64,000 bases of DNA from Gimesia aquarii (GTDB lineage: Bacteria; Planctomycetota; Planctomycetia; Planctomycetales; Planctomycetaceae): assembly GCF_007748195.1 (NCBI RefSeq), contig NZ_CP037920.1, forward strand, positions 7,188,062 through 7,252,061, read 5' to 3'. How positions within the stretch are numbered: position 1 is the first letter of the stretch; the number at the start of each line of letters is the position of its first letter. Below the pieces are notes generated by a model. That model saw only the letters and a list, made by a program, of their open reading frames with translations, had not been told where the DNA came from and made no database searches. Made by a program: the position numbers and the translations under genes. Shown here in pieces: positions 47,610 to 55,676 of this stretch.

Positions 47610-48098
47610 TTAATTGTTTACCCGAATGAACTGCAAATCGTCAGTCGTAAGATCGAGCAGAGCGACTGAAAACTCGCTGGCGCGGAACAGGGCACCCGGG
47701 TTGATGCGTCGCGTGGAGCCTACCTGAAAATCATGAGTTTTGTGCGAATGGCCGGTTAGCAAATAGTCCGGCTCCGCTTCCAGCAGAGGCCGCAAATCTT
47801 TTGTGATGTGGCCATGTACGAGGGCGATCCGTTTCCCTGCAAGCGTGATTTCACCACCCCACCGCAGGCAATTTGCTCCTTCTTCTCGGGCAGCCTGCTC
47901 AAGCACAGGCACCATATCCGAATCGTGGTTTCCGAATGTGAAATAGAAAGGTAATACCGAACAGGCGGCGACAATTTCAGGACTCGCCAGATCACCACAA
48001 TGAAAGAGTGCCTCAGCACCAGCGTCCAGCAACATGGTTACAGCCTGCTCAGTTCGTGGCAGGTGATTATGTGTGTCTGATAAAATTCCGATTTGCAC
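47610..48098 (-). CDS. YfcE/MJ0936-type metallophosphoesterase
   Basis: A 162-residue cytosolic phosphodiesterase. All metal-binding motifs of the small calcineurin-like family are present in order: 'GILSDTHNHLPRTEQAV' (about 3-19), 'ALFHCGDLASPEIV' (about 33-46), 'FTFGNHDSDMV' (about 53-63), 'ALVHGHI' (about 92-98) and 'LLTGHSHKTHDF' (about 113-124). Known members hydrolyse phosphodiesters such as bis-pNPP with Mn; the natural substrate is not known. It ends 7 bases from the convergent SUMF1-fold gene. Length is normal for the family. Confidence 0.92.
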   Translation of the reverse strand: MQIGILSDTHNHLPRTEQAVTMLLDAGAEALFHCGDLASPEIVAACSVLPFYFTFGNHDSDMVPVLEQAAREEGANCLRWGGEITLAGKRIALVHGHITKDLRPLLEAEPDYLLTGHSHKTHDFQVGSTRRINPGALFRASEFSVALLDLTTDDLQFIRVNN

Positions 48099-48297
48099 TA
48101 TCGTACCTGTCGTGGTCGCTTGTTTTTTCAGATGAGAGCCCCTATTCAGGATACCGAAAAAGTCTGAGAAATACAGTTCGCTTTCATTTCGAATCAGTAT
48201 TGAAATTGAATTCGGTCTACCGGGTAAGCATAATGAGAGGAATTCTCCACAATGATAAACCCTCCACTGATTTCTTCTTCCGAACAGGACTAACTAG

Positions 48298-49134
48298 ATG
48301 AACTCGCACCGATGCCCGTTGATGAAAACCATTTTTTCCTTCCTTGTTTTAAGTATGGTAGTAATTCTGCCACCCTCAGTTGCTCAAGCCGAGCATGAGG
48401 GGAAAATTCAGATACTTTTACTGGGCGACAGCACTACGGAAGGCAGTATTCCGCGACTATTGAAACCCAAAGGGCCGCATCTGGAGCAGGTGATTGAACA
48501 GTTGCTGGCTGCGGAAGGGGATCTGCCTGCGTGCCATGTGATCAATTCCAGCTTGAGTGGCGAATACATCCGCCGGTTGTTTGATTCGGGACGCTATGAT
48601 CGCGATGCAGCCAAGTTGCCCGGACTGGATTATATTTTCATTCGCTATGGAATCAATGATCGCGCAAGGCGAAAAAATTTCACTGAAAATTTTCCTAAAG
48701 ACTTTCATGAGCTGCTAGCGCGTCTCAGGAAAGACCATCCCAACGCACAGTTGATACCCATGACTGTGATTCCCTTTTCGAATGAGCAAGCCAGTAAAGA
48801 GATTAATGACCTGGTATTTGATGTCGCCAAGAAAGAGAAGCTCGACGTGTTTGATATCTATCCCCGCTATGCGGCCGAGTTAAAAAAGGGGCCAAACATG
48901 CTCAACTACCGGCGGTATCCGCTCGCAAAAGTTCCCGAAAAATATCACGCACTCGTGAAACCGTTTGTCTATCGAGATAGAGTGCAGGTGATGAGCAATG
49001 AACTCGATCCCATTCTGGGGCACCTGCCGGGTTGGTACCGAGATCGACATCCGAATCTGGCAGGGTACAATGTGATTGCTGATGAAACCACAGAATATCT
49101 GGCAAAGCTGTTGCGGGAAAAGAAAGCAAAATAA
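48298..49134 (+). CDS. Exported SGNH/GDSL hydrolase
   Basis: A 278-residue protein. The start follows AGGA (48287-48290) by seven bases; an ATG at 48322 would shorten the signal peptide region but keep the hydrophobic part (about 14-29, 'SVAQAEH'). Block I is 'ILLLGDSTTEGSIPRL' (about 36-51), with the nucleophile Ser. Block III is 'FIRYGINDRARRKNF' (about 116-130) with the Asn, and block V is 'YRDRHPNLAGYNVIAD' (about 245-260) with the Asp and His of the triad. The family includes esterases, acetylxylan esterases and lipases. It is followed by a ceramidase-like gene 64 bases later in the same direction, so both may be one unit. Confidence 0.88.
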   Translation: MNSHRCPLMKTIFSFLVLSMVVILPPSVAQAEHEGKIQILLLGDSTTEGSIPRLLKPKGPHLEQVIEQLLAAEGDLPACHVINSSLSGEYIRRLFDSGRYDRDAAKLPGLDYIFIRYGINDRARRKNFTENFPKDFHELLARLRKDHPNAQLIPMTVIPFSNEQASKEINDLVFDVAKKEKLDVFDIYPRYAAELKKGPNMLNYRRYPLAKVPEKYHALVKPFVYRDRVQVMSNELDPILGHLPGWYRDRHPNLAGYNVIADETTEYLAKLLREKKAK

Positions 49135-49198
49135 GGGGCAGGGGGCTCATGTGACAGTTCACGGAAACGACACTAAAAGTTTGGGAGTGCACAACACA

Positions 49199-50728
49199 AT
49201 GAACGGCTTACGACTTACGAAATCTGTCTTTCTTCTACTTGTGTTGTTTCTCTGGATCGTGCCGACACGTGGAGACTGTGGGCTTTCCGCGGGTGCGTAT
49301 GCAATCGATGTCTCTCCCCTCAAACTGCCCGCCATTCAGAACGGCGGGTTCCTCGAACGAAGCCAGAACAAAATTCTTGACCGGCTACATGCGCGGTGTT
49401 TTGTGTTGAAATCGGAAGACACAGCGATTGCGATTGCAGTCGTCGATTCGTGCATGATCCCCCGAGACATCTGCTACCGGGCAAAGGTTCTCGCCAGTAA
49501 AGAGACGGGAATACCCGTCAATCGCATTCTGATCGCATCCACGCACACTCATACTGCCCCCAGCGTGATGAACTTGTGCCTGGGCACACGGAGCGACCCC
49601 AACTACGAACGCTTTCTGCCTCCCAAACTGGCCGAAGGAATTGCGAAGGCGCATGCGAATCTCGAACCGGCGCGGGTCGGCTTCACAGTCGTCGATGCAC
49701 CGAAACATACTCACTGCCGCCGCTGGTTGAGGCAGCCTGATAAATACGCGGCCGATCCATTTGGGGAAACAACGGTACGCGCGATGATGCACCCCGGCTA
49801 TCAAAATCCCGACTATAGCGGTCCTGCGGGACCGGCTGATACGGGCCTCACACTGCTAAGTATTCAGTCAGCGGATGGTAAACGCCCCCTTGGTTTGATC
49901 GCCAATTATTCGATGCATTACTTTGGCACCGGAGGCGGATTTTCCGCTGATTACTATGGGAAATTCAGCAAGCTTATGGAAAACAAAATCGCAGCTGCCA
50001 GCTCCTCTCAGACACCGTTTGTGGCTGCGATGTCGCAGGGAACGTCCGGCGACCTGCAATGGATGGACTACTCCCAACCGCGGAGGACCGACTATAACAT
50101 CACCAAATATAGCAACGAACTGGCTGACATCGCTTTTGGCACCTATCAGAAAATCCAATACGAAACTGGAAATCCAAAATTATCAATGGCTGAAACAACA
50201 CTGTTACTGAAACGTCGAATGCCGAATCAGAAACGCATCGCCTGGGCGAAAGAACTCAATACCAAACGGGGCAAGCGGCGTCCTGAGAATCGCCCGGAAG
50301 TTTACGCCGAACAGGTTGCCTGGTTTAAAGAGCATCCACACGAAGAAGTAGTACTGCAAGCAGTTCGTATCGGCGACCTCGCCATCACGGCAATCCCCAA
50401 CGAAGTCTACGGTATCACCGGCCTGAAGCTGAAAGCACAAAGTCCGTTCCAAGTCACGTTCAACATGGGCCTGGCTAACGGAGCCGCCGGGTACATCCCC
50501 CCACCCGAACAACACTACCTGGGCGGCTACACCACTTGGCCTGCCCGCACCGCTGGCCTGGAAACAGAAGCCGAGCCCCAGACTGTGGAGACGCTGCTTG
50601 GGTTGCTGGAAACACTCTCTGGACAGAAACGGAAACCGCTGACCGGTGATTTCTACAACGCGGAACAACAAACGGCGATTAAGAAAGCGAAAACTGAAAA
50701 TAACAATCGCACGAATCGGGGATATTGA
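49199..50728 (+). CDS. Neutral/alkaline ceramidase-like exported protein (copy 2)
   Basis: A 509-residue protein. The start at 49199 gives a clean signal peptide ('SVFLLLVLFLWIVPTRG', about 9-25); the frame is open 123 bases upstream, overlapping the SGNH gene. It follows the same family as 24082-25563: 'AYAIDVSPLKLP', 'RLHARCFVLKSEDTAIAI', 'STHTHTAPSV' with His116 and His118, 'NYSMHYFGTGGGFSADYYG' and 'LANGAAGYIPPPEQHYLGGY'. The two copies share the order of all blocks but differ widely elsewhere, so they are old paralogues. Here the C-terminus runs about 25 residues longer and is Asn/Lys-rich. A lipid amide or another amide may be the substrate. Confidence 0.8.
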   Translation: MNGLRLTKSVFLLLVLFLWIVPTRGDCGLSAGAYAIDVSPLKLPAIQNGGFLERSQNKILDRLHARCFVLKSEDTAIAIAVVDSCMIPRDICYRAKVLASKETGIPVNRILIASTHTHTAPSVMNLCLGTRSDPNYERFLPPKLAEGIAKAHANLEPARVGFTVVDAPKHTHCRRWLRQPDKYAADPFGETTVRAMMHPGYQNPDYSGPAGPADTGLTLLSIQSADGKRPLGLIANYSMHYFGTGGGFSADYYGKFSKLMENKIAAASSSQTPFVAAMSQGTSGDLQWMDYSQPRRTDYNITKYSNELADIAFGTYQKIQYETGNPKLSMAETTLLLKRRMPNQKRIAWAKELNTKRGKRRPENRPEVYAEQVAWFKEHPHEEVVLQAVRIGDLAITAIPNEVYGITGLKLKAQSPFQVTFNMGLANGAAGYIPPPEQHYLGGYTTWPARTAGLETEAEPQTVETLLGLLETLSGQKRKPLTGDFYNAEQQTAIKKAKTENNNRTNRGY

Positions 50729-50780
50729 TTTTCGTTACGTTCTTATAATTCTTAGAACGCTTTCTTTAAATTCAATAAAC

Positions 50781-51920
50781 TCAAATTGGTTCATCAAAGG
50801 CTTTGGCAATCGAACCGGCGAGTTGTTCGAGTGAATAAAATTTCGTGGCAACGTCGCGGATGTGGGCGACAGTGGCAGACTTGATAAACATCATTTTGGC
50901 CAGATGACGGGAGTCGTTTTGTGTACTTTCAACACGGTGCTTGCGACGTTTGACGTAGAGAGAGAGAGCGTGTTCGAGGAACCGGGTGTTGGTGCGTGAC
51001 AATTCGTCAGCCAGGACAGCGGCGGACTCCATCGCCATCGATGCACCAATGCCCGCTGTGGGTAGAAAACCAGCGGCGGCATCACCCAACAGAACCACCC
51101 GACCGTGTGCCCATTCTTTCGAGCGAACGTCCGAAAGTTTCCAGAAGAACAGACTCTCATCGTCGTCGGGCATCGCCGCCAGACAGGTATCAACAATTTC
51201 GCCCATGCCCGCAAATTGTTCGCAGATGCGTTCGCGTCGGCCCGCGCCCTGCTGATCAAATTCACCCGTCACAGGCGCGCCGGCATAAACGCCCGCTCCA
51301 TCACGTGTCGGGTACACACCAAAGAAGCGACCCGCGCCCCAGTGTTCGACAAACGTTTCCTGTGGAACCGAATTAAGATCGACCCACCAGACCCAGCCAC
51401 CCCAATCGGTGTGATAATAGGGTTGTTCACCGAACACCAAAGTGCGCACTTTCGAATGGAGTCCGTCAGCCCCCACAACAAGATCAAAGGTTTCACTCGA
51501 CCCATCACTGAATGTGACCTCGACCTCTTCTCCTTCTTGCTGGAGAGATTCAAAAGACGTATTGAATCGCAGATCGGTATCTCCAAGACCAGCGTGCAAA
51601 AGTTTGATGAGTTGTGGTCGCGTGCAACTCAAGTTAGCACCGAATCGATCGCTAATCGAACCCATAGACCAGTTCTTGACAATTTCACCGTGGTTATCGC
51701 GGACTTCGTAATGTTTACACTCAATACACTCGGCGGCAAACTGTTCATAGAGGGAGAGACCATGCAGTACGCGATAACCCAGAGGCCAGAGACCAAGCAT
51801 ATAGCCTGCATGGTCGAAGTTAGGGGCGCGTTCGATGAGCGTGGGTTCAATACCACGCTGTTTGAGCAGGGCGGCAAGCGTCATCCCACCAATGCCCGCC
51901 CCCACAATTAAGATTCGCAT
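50781..51920 (-). CDS. FAD-dependent monooxygenase (group A flavoprotein)
   Basis: A 379-residue flavoprotein of the UbiH/PHBH-type family. The N-terminal dinucleotide site is 'ILIVGAGIGGMTLAALLKQ' (about 3-21) with GxGxxG. The DG motif is 'FDLVVGADGLHSKVRTLV' (about 150-167), and the GD motif 'RVVLLGDAAAGFLPTAGIGA' (about 273-292) contacts the FAD ribose and pyrophosphate. These enzymes use NAD(P)H and O2 to hydroxylate aromatic or related rings. Nearest homologues by memory are tetracycline- or salicylate-hydroxylase-like proteins; the substrate is unknown. It stands on the minus strand against the ceramidase-like gene, with no pathway genes beside it. Confidence 0.88.
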   Translation of the reverse strand: MRILIVGAGIGGMTLAALLKQRGIEPTLIERAPNFDHAGYMLGLWPLGYRVLHGLSLYEQFAAECIECKHYEVRDNHGEIVKNWSMGSISDRFGANLSCTRPQLIKLLHAGLGDTDLRFNTSFESLQQEGEEVEVTFSDGSSETFDLVVGADGLHSKVRTLVFGEQPYYHTDWGGWVWWVDLNSVPQETFVEHWGAGRFFGVYPTRDGAGVYAGAPVTGEFDQQGAGRRERICEQFAGMGEIVDTCLAAMPDDDESLFFWKLSDVRSKEWAHGRVVLLGDAAAGFLPTAGIGASMAMESAAVLADELSRTNTRFLEHALSLYVKRRKHRVESTQNDSRHLAKMMFIKSATVAHIRDVATKFYSLEQLAGSIAKAFDEPI

Positions 51921-52176
51921 CGTTCCTTCTCTCCGTAAAAGGATCTTGGTTCTTAAGTCTGTCCGTCGGTCATAATGTATCAGATTCTACGGATACGATG
52001 CGACCTCAAAAACCAATTCGAATCAGCCATTTGTCCAATGTCTCGCTGGAGTTTTACAGTAGCTCTGTTTTGGTCAAAACAGTTCGCAGAAAAGAATTAC
52101 AAGGTCGAAAAGAACAGCAAGTTTATCGACAGGATGGATGAAATCCACGTGAATACCAATGTTATTGCCCATCGAA

Positions 52177-53445
52177 TCACTTGGTGTTCTGCAACCAATC
52201 GATGCCCTCGCGAATATTGCCGTAGACGTTTCCTTTCCAGCCATGGCCGCCCGGATAGTCAACCAGGTTTGTTCTTACTCCAGCATTAGTGAATGTATCA
52301 TGCGCAGATTTGGCCATCCAGTAGGGACAGATGAGATCCTGTTGTGAGTGTAACAGATAAATACTACGATTCTTTGCGTTGGTAACCTCTGGGAGTTGCT
52401 TTGGTTTGAAGACAGACATCGCGATAAGTGCGCCACTAACTTGTGTCTTTTTCTGCAACAAAGTGGCATAAGCTGCAGGCCCCCCGGATGACCAGGCCAG
52501 GAGGTAGATTTGGCTGGCATCAATTTTCTGTTTTTTACTGATATCTTCTATCACAGCTGCCACCAGTTCTTCAGTGGTGTATTTTACAACGCTCGTTTTA
52601 CTGTCTTCAGTCGGCCAGACAACTCTTTGATATTTTGTCCATTGCCTGGCAATCGGCTGAGCCAAAATGAAATCTTTGCTGAGTGCATGTTCGTGGATAC
52701 GTTTGACAAATGGGTGAAAGTCCGCTGAGCCATTGCCGCCAGGCAGTACAATCAGCAAAGCATGCCCCCTACCTGAAGTCTGTTTTGTTTTAGAAGGAAC
52801 CAATAGGTAACGCCCCGTTGCTTTTCCGACTTTAACTTCTATCTCATTCTCTTTGTCTTTCTTGTCAGTTGTGGCTGCCGTTGAATCCACAAATGTTGCT
52901 TCGATATCATCAAACCAAACCTTACCGGGACCATAAATTTGGAGTGCCACTACGATCTGTTTGGTTTTCGCAGGAATGGACACCTCACCAGAATATTCCT
53001 TCCAGTCATGGCTTACGGGAGCATCGCCGGCTTTTTTTGCACCAATGTAGCTCGCCCATTTGTGACCGATCTGGTTTCCATTTTCGTCCAAAAACTGAAC
53101 ATCTAGAATCGCTTTGGTAGCCTGTTGCGCGCGAACCTGACCGGAAACTTTCAGAGACGTATGCTTACCGGAATAAGGCAGTATTCGATACCATTGTGCG
53201 ATGGGGAAATAACGCCGGGCAGATTTCTGCAAAGACAGACTGCGCTTTCCTGTTTTTCCACGCCCCTTATCATACACATATCGCACTCCAGATATTTTGG
53301 CACCGCGCTGCCAACCATCGGGGGCTGTCTTCCCTTCCTCAAAACTGTCTTCCAGCAAAACATTCGGATTTTGAGAGTAAGCAGTTTCCGTCGATATCAA
53401 AGCCAGGGTTGTTAACGTGATTGCATATCGTATCAGGTGATTCAT
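52177..53445 (-). CDS. Exported alpha/beta hydrolase with N-terminal carbohydrate-binding-like domain
   Basis: A 422-residue protein with a signal peptide (about 1-24, 'TAYSQ'). Residues about 28-185 form a beta-sandwich-like domain ('LLEDSFEEGKTAPDGWQRGA', 'QVRAQQATKAILDVQFLD', 'IYGPGKVWFDDIEATF'), typical of carbohydrate-binding modules. Residues about 200-422 are the hydrolase: 'ALLIVLPGGNGSADFHPFV', the nucleophile elbow 'LLAWSSGGPAAYA' with Ser319, and 'DYPGGHGWKGN' with the catalytic His near 407. This resembles PHB-depolymerase or feruloyl-esterase-type enzymes. It may free esters from polysaccharides. Minus strand, alone. Confidence 0.78.
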   Translation of the reverse strand: MNHLIRYAITLTTLALISTETAYSQNPNVLLEDSFEEGKTAPDGWQRGAKISGVRYVYDKGRGKTGKRSLSLQKSARRYFPIAQWYRILPYSGKHTSLKVSGQVRAQQATKAILDVQFLDENGNQIGHKWASYIGAKKAGDAPVSHDWKEYSGEVSIPAKTKQIVVALQIYGPGKVWFDDIEATFVDSTAATTDKKDKENEIEVKVGKATGRYLLVPSKTKQTSGRGHALLIVLPGGNGSADFHPFVKRIHEHALSKDFILAQPIARQWTKYQRVVWPTEDSKTSVVKYTTEELVAAVIEDISKKQKIDASQIYLLAWSSGGPAAYATLLQKKTQVSGALIAMSVFKPKQLPEVTNAKNRSIYLLHSQQDLICPYWMAKSAHDTFTNAGVRTNLVDYPGGHGWKGNVYGNIREGIDWLQNTK

Positions 53446-53521
53446 GACCCGTTCCTTTCAAATTCTCAGTTGGTGTGCGCGTACCTTTTACGCAGTAAGT
53501 CATCATCATAAAAATTCAATG

Positions 53522-54496
53522 TTATCCGCCGTCGAGGTAATCGTTCGAAATGGGTGTCAGCACGAATTCCTGTGCTCGATCTGGTACTGTCAAACGACGT
53601 GTCTGCCAATCGCTCTCAGGAAATCGAACGTAAACTGTAATTTGCTCACCTGGTAGAAAGTGAGGCATGGAAATTTTCCCCGTCGCACTCGACTGGCGAA
53701 CAACAGGTTGAGCACTGCTGAAATAGACACAATGTTCGTGTCCATCATGTTCGACGCGTTCAAAGGGAAATGCACTGACTCCCGCAATCGGTTTGCCATC
53801 GCTGGTCTCAAATCGTATTACGAAAGGCGACGTTTCACTTAACTGAAAGTGAAATGGTTCAAGAATTCCTTTTCGCATCGAAATATATTCCGACTGGAGC
53901 AAATGATTGTCCGCAAGAGTGGCGATCTGAACTTCGTAGTCCTGCTCTGGCGGATAAACGTCTTCAATCAAAAATGTACCATCTGCCCGTGTTGTCGCCG
54001 TATAGGAATTTTGCCTGAATCCCTGGTTTGGCCATGTCTTGACCACTGCTAATACATGCGCTGCATTCACTGGTTTCCCTTGACTGTTTACCACAGTTCC
54101 TCTGAGATCGCCGCTGGTTTCTGCCAGTGAATAACCGGATGCGGCCATCGCAGAAAGATCGGTTTTCTCCACTGGTTTGTTACGAGTGTAAAACCATAGT
54201 GAACCCACAACACAGATGAGTATCAACGTGAGTGTCTGATGGATGCGATGCCAGAAGATGTGTTTTGAAAAGGAGACGTTACAACATTCCTCGACCACGG
54301 TATTGACATCGCCAAACCGCTGTAAGGCCGCTTGCTCTGATTTCTGGCTATCCATTCCTGAATCAAGATTGTCTTGCGCGCTGGCCGAGAGATGGAATTC
54401 GATTTCCTGACGCGTCTCATCCAGTTCTCGAGCCGTGTTTACGATAGGTGGCAAGTGCAGGTAAGCCATAAGTGTGCGAATCCCGTTTCGAATCAT
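53522..54496 (-). CDS. Permease-prefix domain protein with carboxypeptidase-regulatory-like domain
   Basis: A 324-residue membrane protein. Residues about 1-75 match the 'permease prefix domain' usually found before large ABC permeases of the ADOP type: 'ARELDETRQEIEFHLSASAQ' and 'SEQAALQRFGDVNTVVEEC'. One membrane segment follows (about 88-105, 'TLTLILICVVGSLWFY'). The outside part has a carboxypeptidase-regulatory-like beta-sandwich ('LRGTVVNSQGKPVNAAHVLA', about 133-152, then 'ADGTFLIEDVYPPEQDYEVQ') and a second similar domain to the end. No permease helices remain. It starts one base after the PadR stop, so the two are translationally coupled. A membrane sensor or stress protein under PadR control is inferred. 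Confidence 0.7.
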   Translation of the reverse strand: MIRNGIRTLMAYLHLPPIVNTARELDETRQEIEFHLSASAQDNLDSGMDSQKSEQAALQRFGDVNTVVEECCNVSFSKHIFWHRIHQTLTLILICVVGSLWFYTRNKPVEKTDLSAMAASGYSLAETSGDLRGTVVNSQGKPVNAAHVLAVVKTWPNQGFRQNSYTATTRADGTFLIEDVYPPEQDYEVQIATLADNHLLQSEYISMRKGILEPFHFQLSETSPFVIRFETSDGKPIAGVSAFPFERVEHDGHEHCVYFSSAQPVVRQSSATGKISMPHFLPGEQITVYVRFPESDWQTRRLTVPDRAQEFVLTPISNDYLDGG

Positions 54497-54497
54497 T

Positions 54498-54845
54498 TCA
54501 GGCCTCCGCCAAATTTGAATTCAAAACCAGACTGATCGCAGCAACTAAATGCGACCATGCTTTTACTTCTGTTGTGAGCTGCGCACGGCCATCGGAGGTC
54601 AGTTGATAATATTTCGCCCGACGATTACTTTCTGATACGCCCCATTCCGATTTCACCCACCCCCGTTTCTGCATGCGATGCAGAGCGGGATAAAGTGAGC
54701 CTTCTTCAATTTTTAAAGCGTCTTTGGTCGTCACCTGAATCCACTTGGCCACACCATACCCATGCCGCGGCCCTTCCAGCAGGCTTTTCAGGATCAGCAT
54801 ATCCAATGTGCCTTGCAGTAAATCTACTTTTTGCTTTTTCGCCAT
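54498..54845 (-). CDS. PadR-family transcription regulator
   Basis: A 115-residue winged-helix repressor. The hallmark N-terminus is present: 'LLQGTLDMLILKSLLEGPRH' (about 8-27) and 'GYGVAKWIQ', followed by 'EEGSLYPALHRMQKRGWVKS' (about 47-66) and 'SNRRAKYYQLTSDGRAQL'. ATG 54845 follows GGGGAG by seven bases; an earlier ATG five codons upstream would overlap that site. A near-consensus promoter and an inverted repeat lie just upstream, which fits autorepression. In many Gram-negative phyla this short PadR subtype sits with ADOP-type permeases; here the partner gene has kept only the prefix domain. Confidence 0.92.
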   Translation of the reverse strand: MAKKQKVDLLQGTLDMLILKSLLEGPRHGYGVAKWIQVTTKDALKIEEGSLYPALHRMQKRGWVKSEWGVSESNRRAKYYQLTSDGRAQLTTEVKAWSHLVAAISLVLNSNLAEA

Positions 54846-54865
54846 ATTTAGACTCCCCAAGAATA

Positions 54866-54897
54866 TCTAGGGAAGAGTATGCCAGCTTTCCCCTAGA
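54866..54897. promoter_or_regulatory. Candidate PadR operator, TCTAGGG / CCCTAGA
   Basis: Arms TCTAGGGAA (54866-54874) and TTCCCCTAGA (54888-54897) form an inverted repeat with one extra C in the second arm. It covers the spacer and start-point side of the padR promoter, where a bound repressor would block polymerase. Binding by the adjacent PadR protein is inferred. Confidence 0.6.
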
Positions 54898-54904
54898 ATG
54901 TCAA
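54876..54904 (-). promoter_or_regulatory. Near-consensus promoter of the padR operon
   Basis: On the minus strand, TTGACA (54904-54899), 17-base spacer, CATACT (54881-54876). The -35 is perfect and the -10 differs from TATAAT at two positions; the spacing is ideal. The leader to the padR start is about 25 bases. Confidence 0.7.
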
Positions 54905-54955
54905 GGGAAAAGTTTCAATGATGCACTTTGGTGATAAAATTGCGAAACGCTCCCT

Positions 54956-55144
54956 TCAGGAACTGGTGATATAAGCAGAGTGATGAATCTTCATCTCTAG
55001 CCCCCGAGTGATATCGGGTAGCATGAAAGTGTATTCTGATTTTGCAGTCGATTTGAATAAATAATCGGTTTGTAACTGTTTCTTTCGGTGCTGGTGAGGA
55101 GCCTTTTTCTTACCAGATGGTTGATTGGCATTTTTCCAAAGCAT
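54956..55144 (-). CDS. Small basic hypothetical protein, 62 aa
   Basis: The chosen ATG at 55144 is preceded by AGAGGT with about seven bases spacing, a plausible ribosome binding site; a longer frame to 55174 lacks one. The product begins 'MLWKNANQPSGKKKAPHQHR' and is rich in Lys, His and Gln in its first half, without a membrane segment. No family is recognised. It lies in an 800-base region otherwise lacking genes, so it may be real, but a chance frame is quite possible. Confidence 0.35.
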   Translation of the reverse strand: MLWKNANQPSGKKKAPHQHRKKQLQTDYLFKSTAKSEYTFMLPDITRGLEMKIHHSAYITSS

Positions 55145-55598
55145 TGGTGTTACCTCTAATGAAAGATCATGCAAATTGTCACAGAGCAGTCAAATGAAAA
55201 AGTTGGCGTGAATGTGAGCCGAAGTGAGATGAAGTCAAGCTGTTGTGAATCGAACCTGATTCGAAGATGAGTTGATAGAGTACTTTTTGGAGGAGGTTAT
55301 TTGAGGTTTTGATAAAAAACGTTCCATTTCAGGGGAGTTTTATAGTGATAGCATCGACAGGAGCAGAGACATTCACTGGCAAAAACAACTCCCACGCGCG
55401 CGCGACGCAGATCGCGCAGTTTCGATAAAGGCACAACGGAGTCAACACGAATAATGTGCAGTATCACTTGGAAGAATTTACAAGTTTGTGACACTCGATT
55501 TAGTTTCTGGAATCATAAGTCCTTTAAAAAAAGGATGTATCGCATTTTAGAAGGAATCACCAAACCATCAATGAAAGTAAGAGCGACTCTCTTTTGTC
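55145..55598. other. Intergenic region with a GC-rich hairpin
   Basis: A 454-base region before the BlaI operators. It is AT-rich except for an alternating CG stretch that forms GCGCGA (55400-55405), a 6-base loop and TCGCGC (55412-55417). No T-run follows. I see no coding frame with a believable start and no RNA family I know. Confidence 0.35.
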
Positions 55599-55612
55599 AC
55601 TAATTAATTAGT
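55599..55612. promoter_or_regulatory. Candidate BlaI operator 1, perfect 14-bp palindrome
   Basis: ACTAATTAATTAGT is identical on both strands. It lies six bases upstream of the TTGACA of the blaI promoter. The outer ACTA/TAGT half sites match those of operator 2, and the two centres are 51 bp apart. Binding by the BlaI-type product is inferred from the position and symmetry. Confidence 0.6.
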
Positions 55613-55618
55613 TTGGTA

Positions 55619-55647
55619 TTGACAAATGAAAAAACGACACGCAAACT
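55619..55647 (+). promoter_or_regulatory. Putative promoter of the blaI-M56 operon
   Basis: TTGACA (55619-55624), 17-base spacer, CAAACT (55642-55647). The -35 is perfect and the -10 poor. It sits between the two palindromes, which suits repression by looping or by double occupancy. Confidence 0.45.
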
Positions 55648-55648
55648 G

Positions 55649-55664
55649 CACTAAATAATTAGTG
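55649..55664. promoter_or_regulatory. Candidate BlaI operator 2
   Basis: CACTAAATAATTAGTG: arms CACTAA and TTAGTG around a 4-base centre. It overlaps the expected start point of transcription and ends right before the ribosome binding site of the regulator gene (GAGGA at about 55664-55668). Half sites match operator 1. Confidence 0.6.
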
Positions 55665-55676
55665 AGGATAAAATTG

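Noticed and set aside
47164-47613. Plus-strand frame of 149 codons inside the SUMF1-fold gene.
   Set aside because: Out of frame with a gene whose family motifs run through the whole region.
51105-51911. Long plus-strand open frame of 268 codons opposite the FAD monooxygenase.
   Set aside because: It is antisense to a gene with clear FAD motifs, has no ribosome binding site and no recognisable domain; it is a shadow of codon bias.
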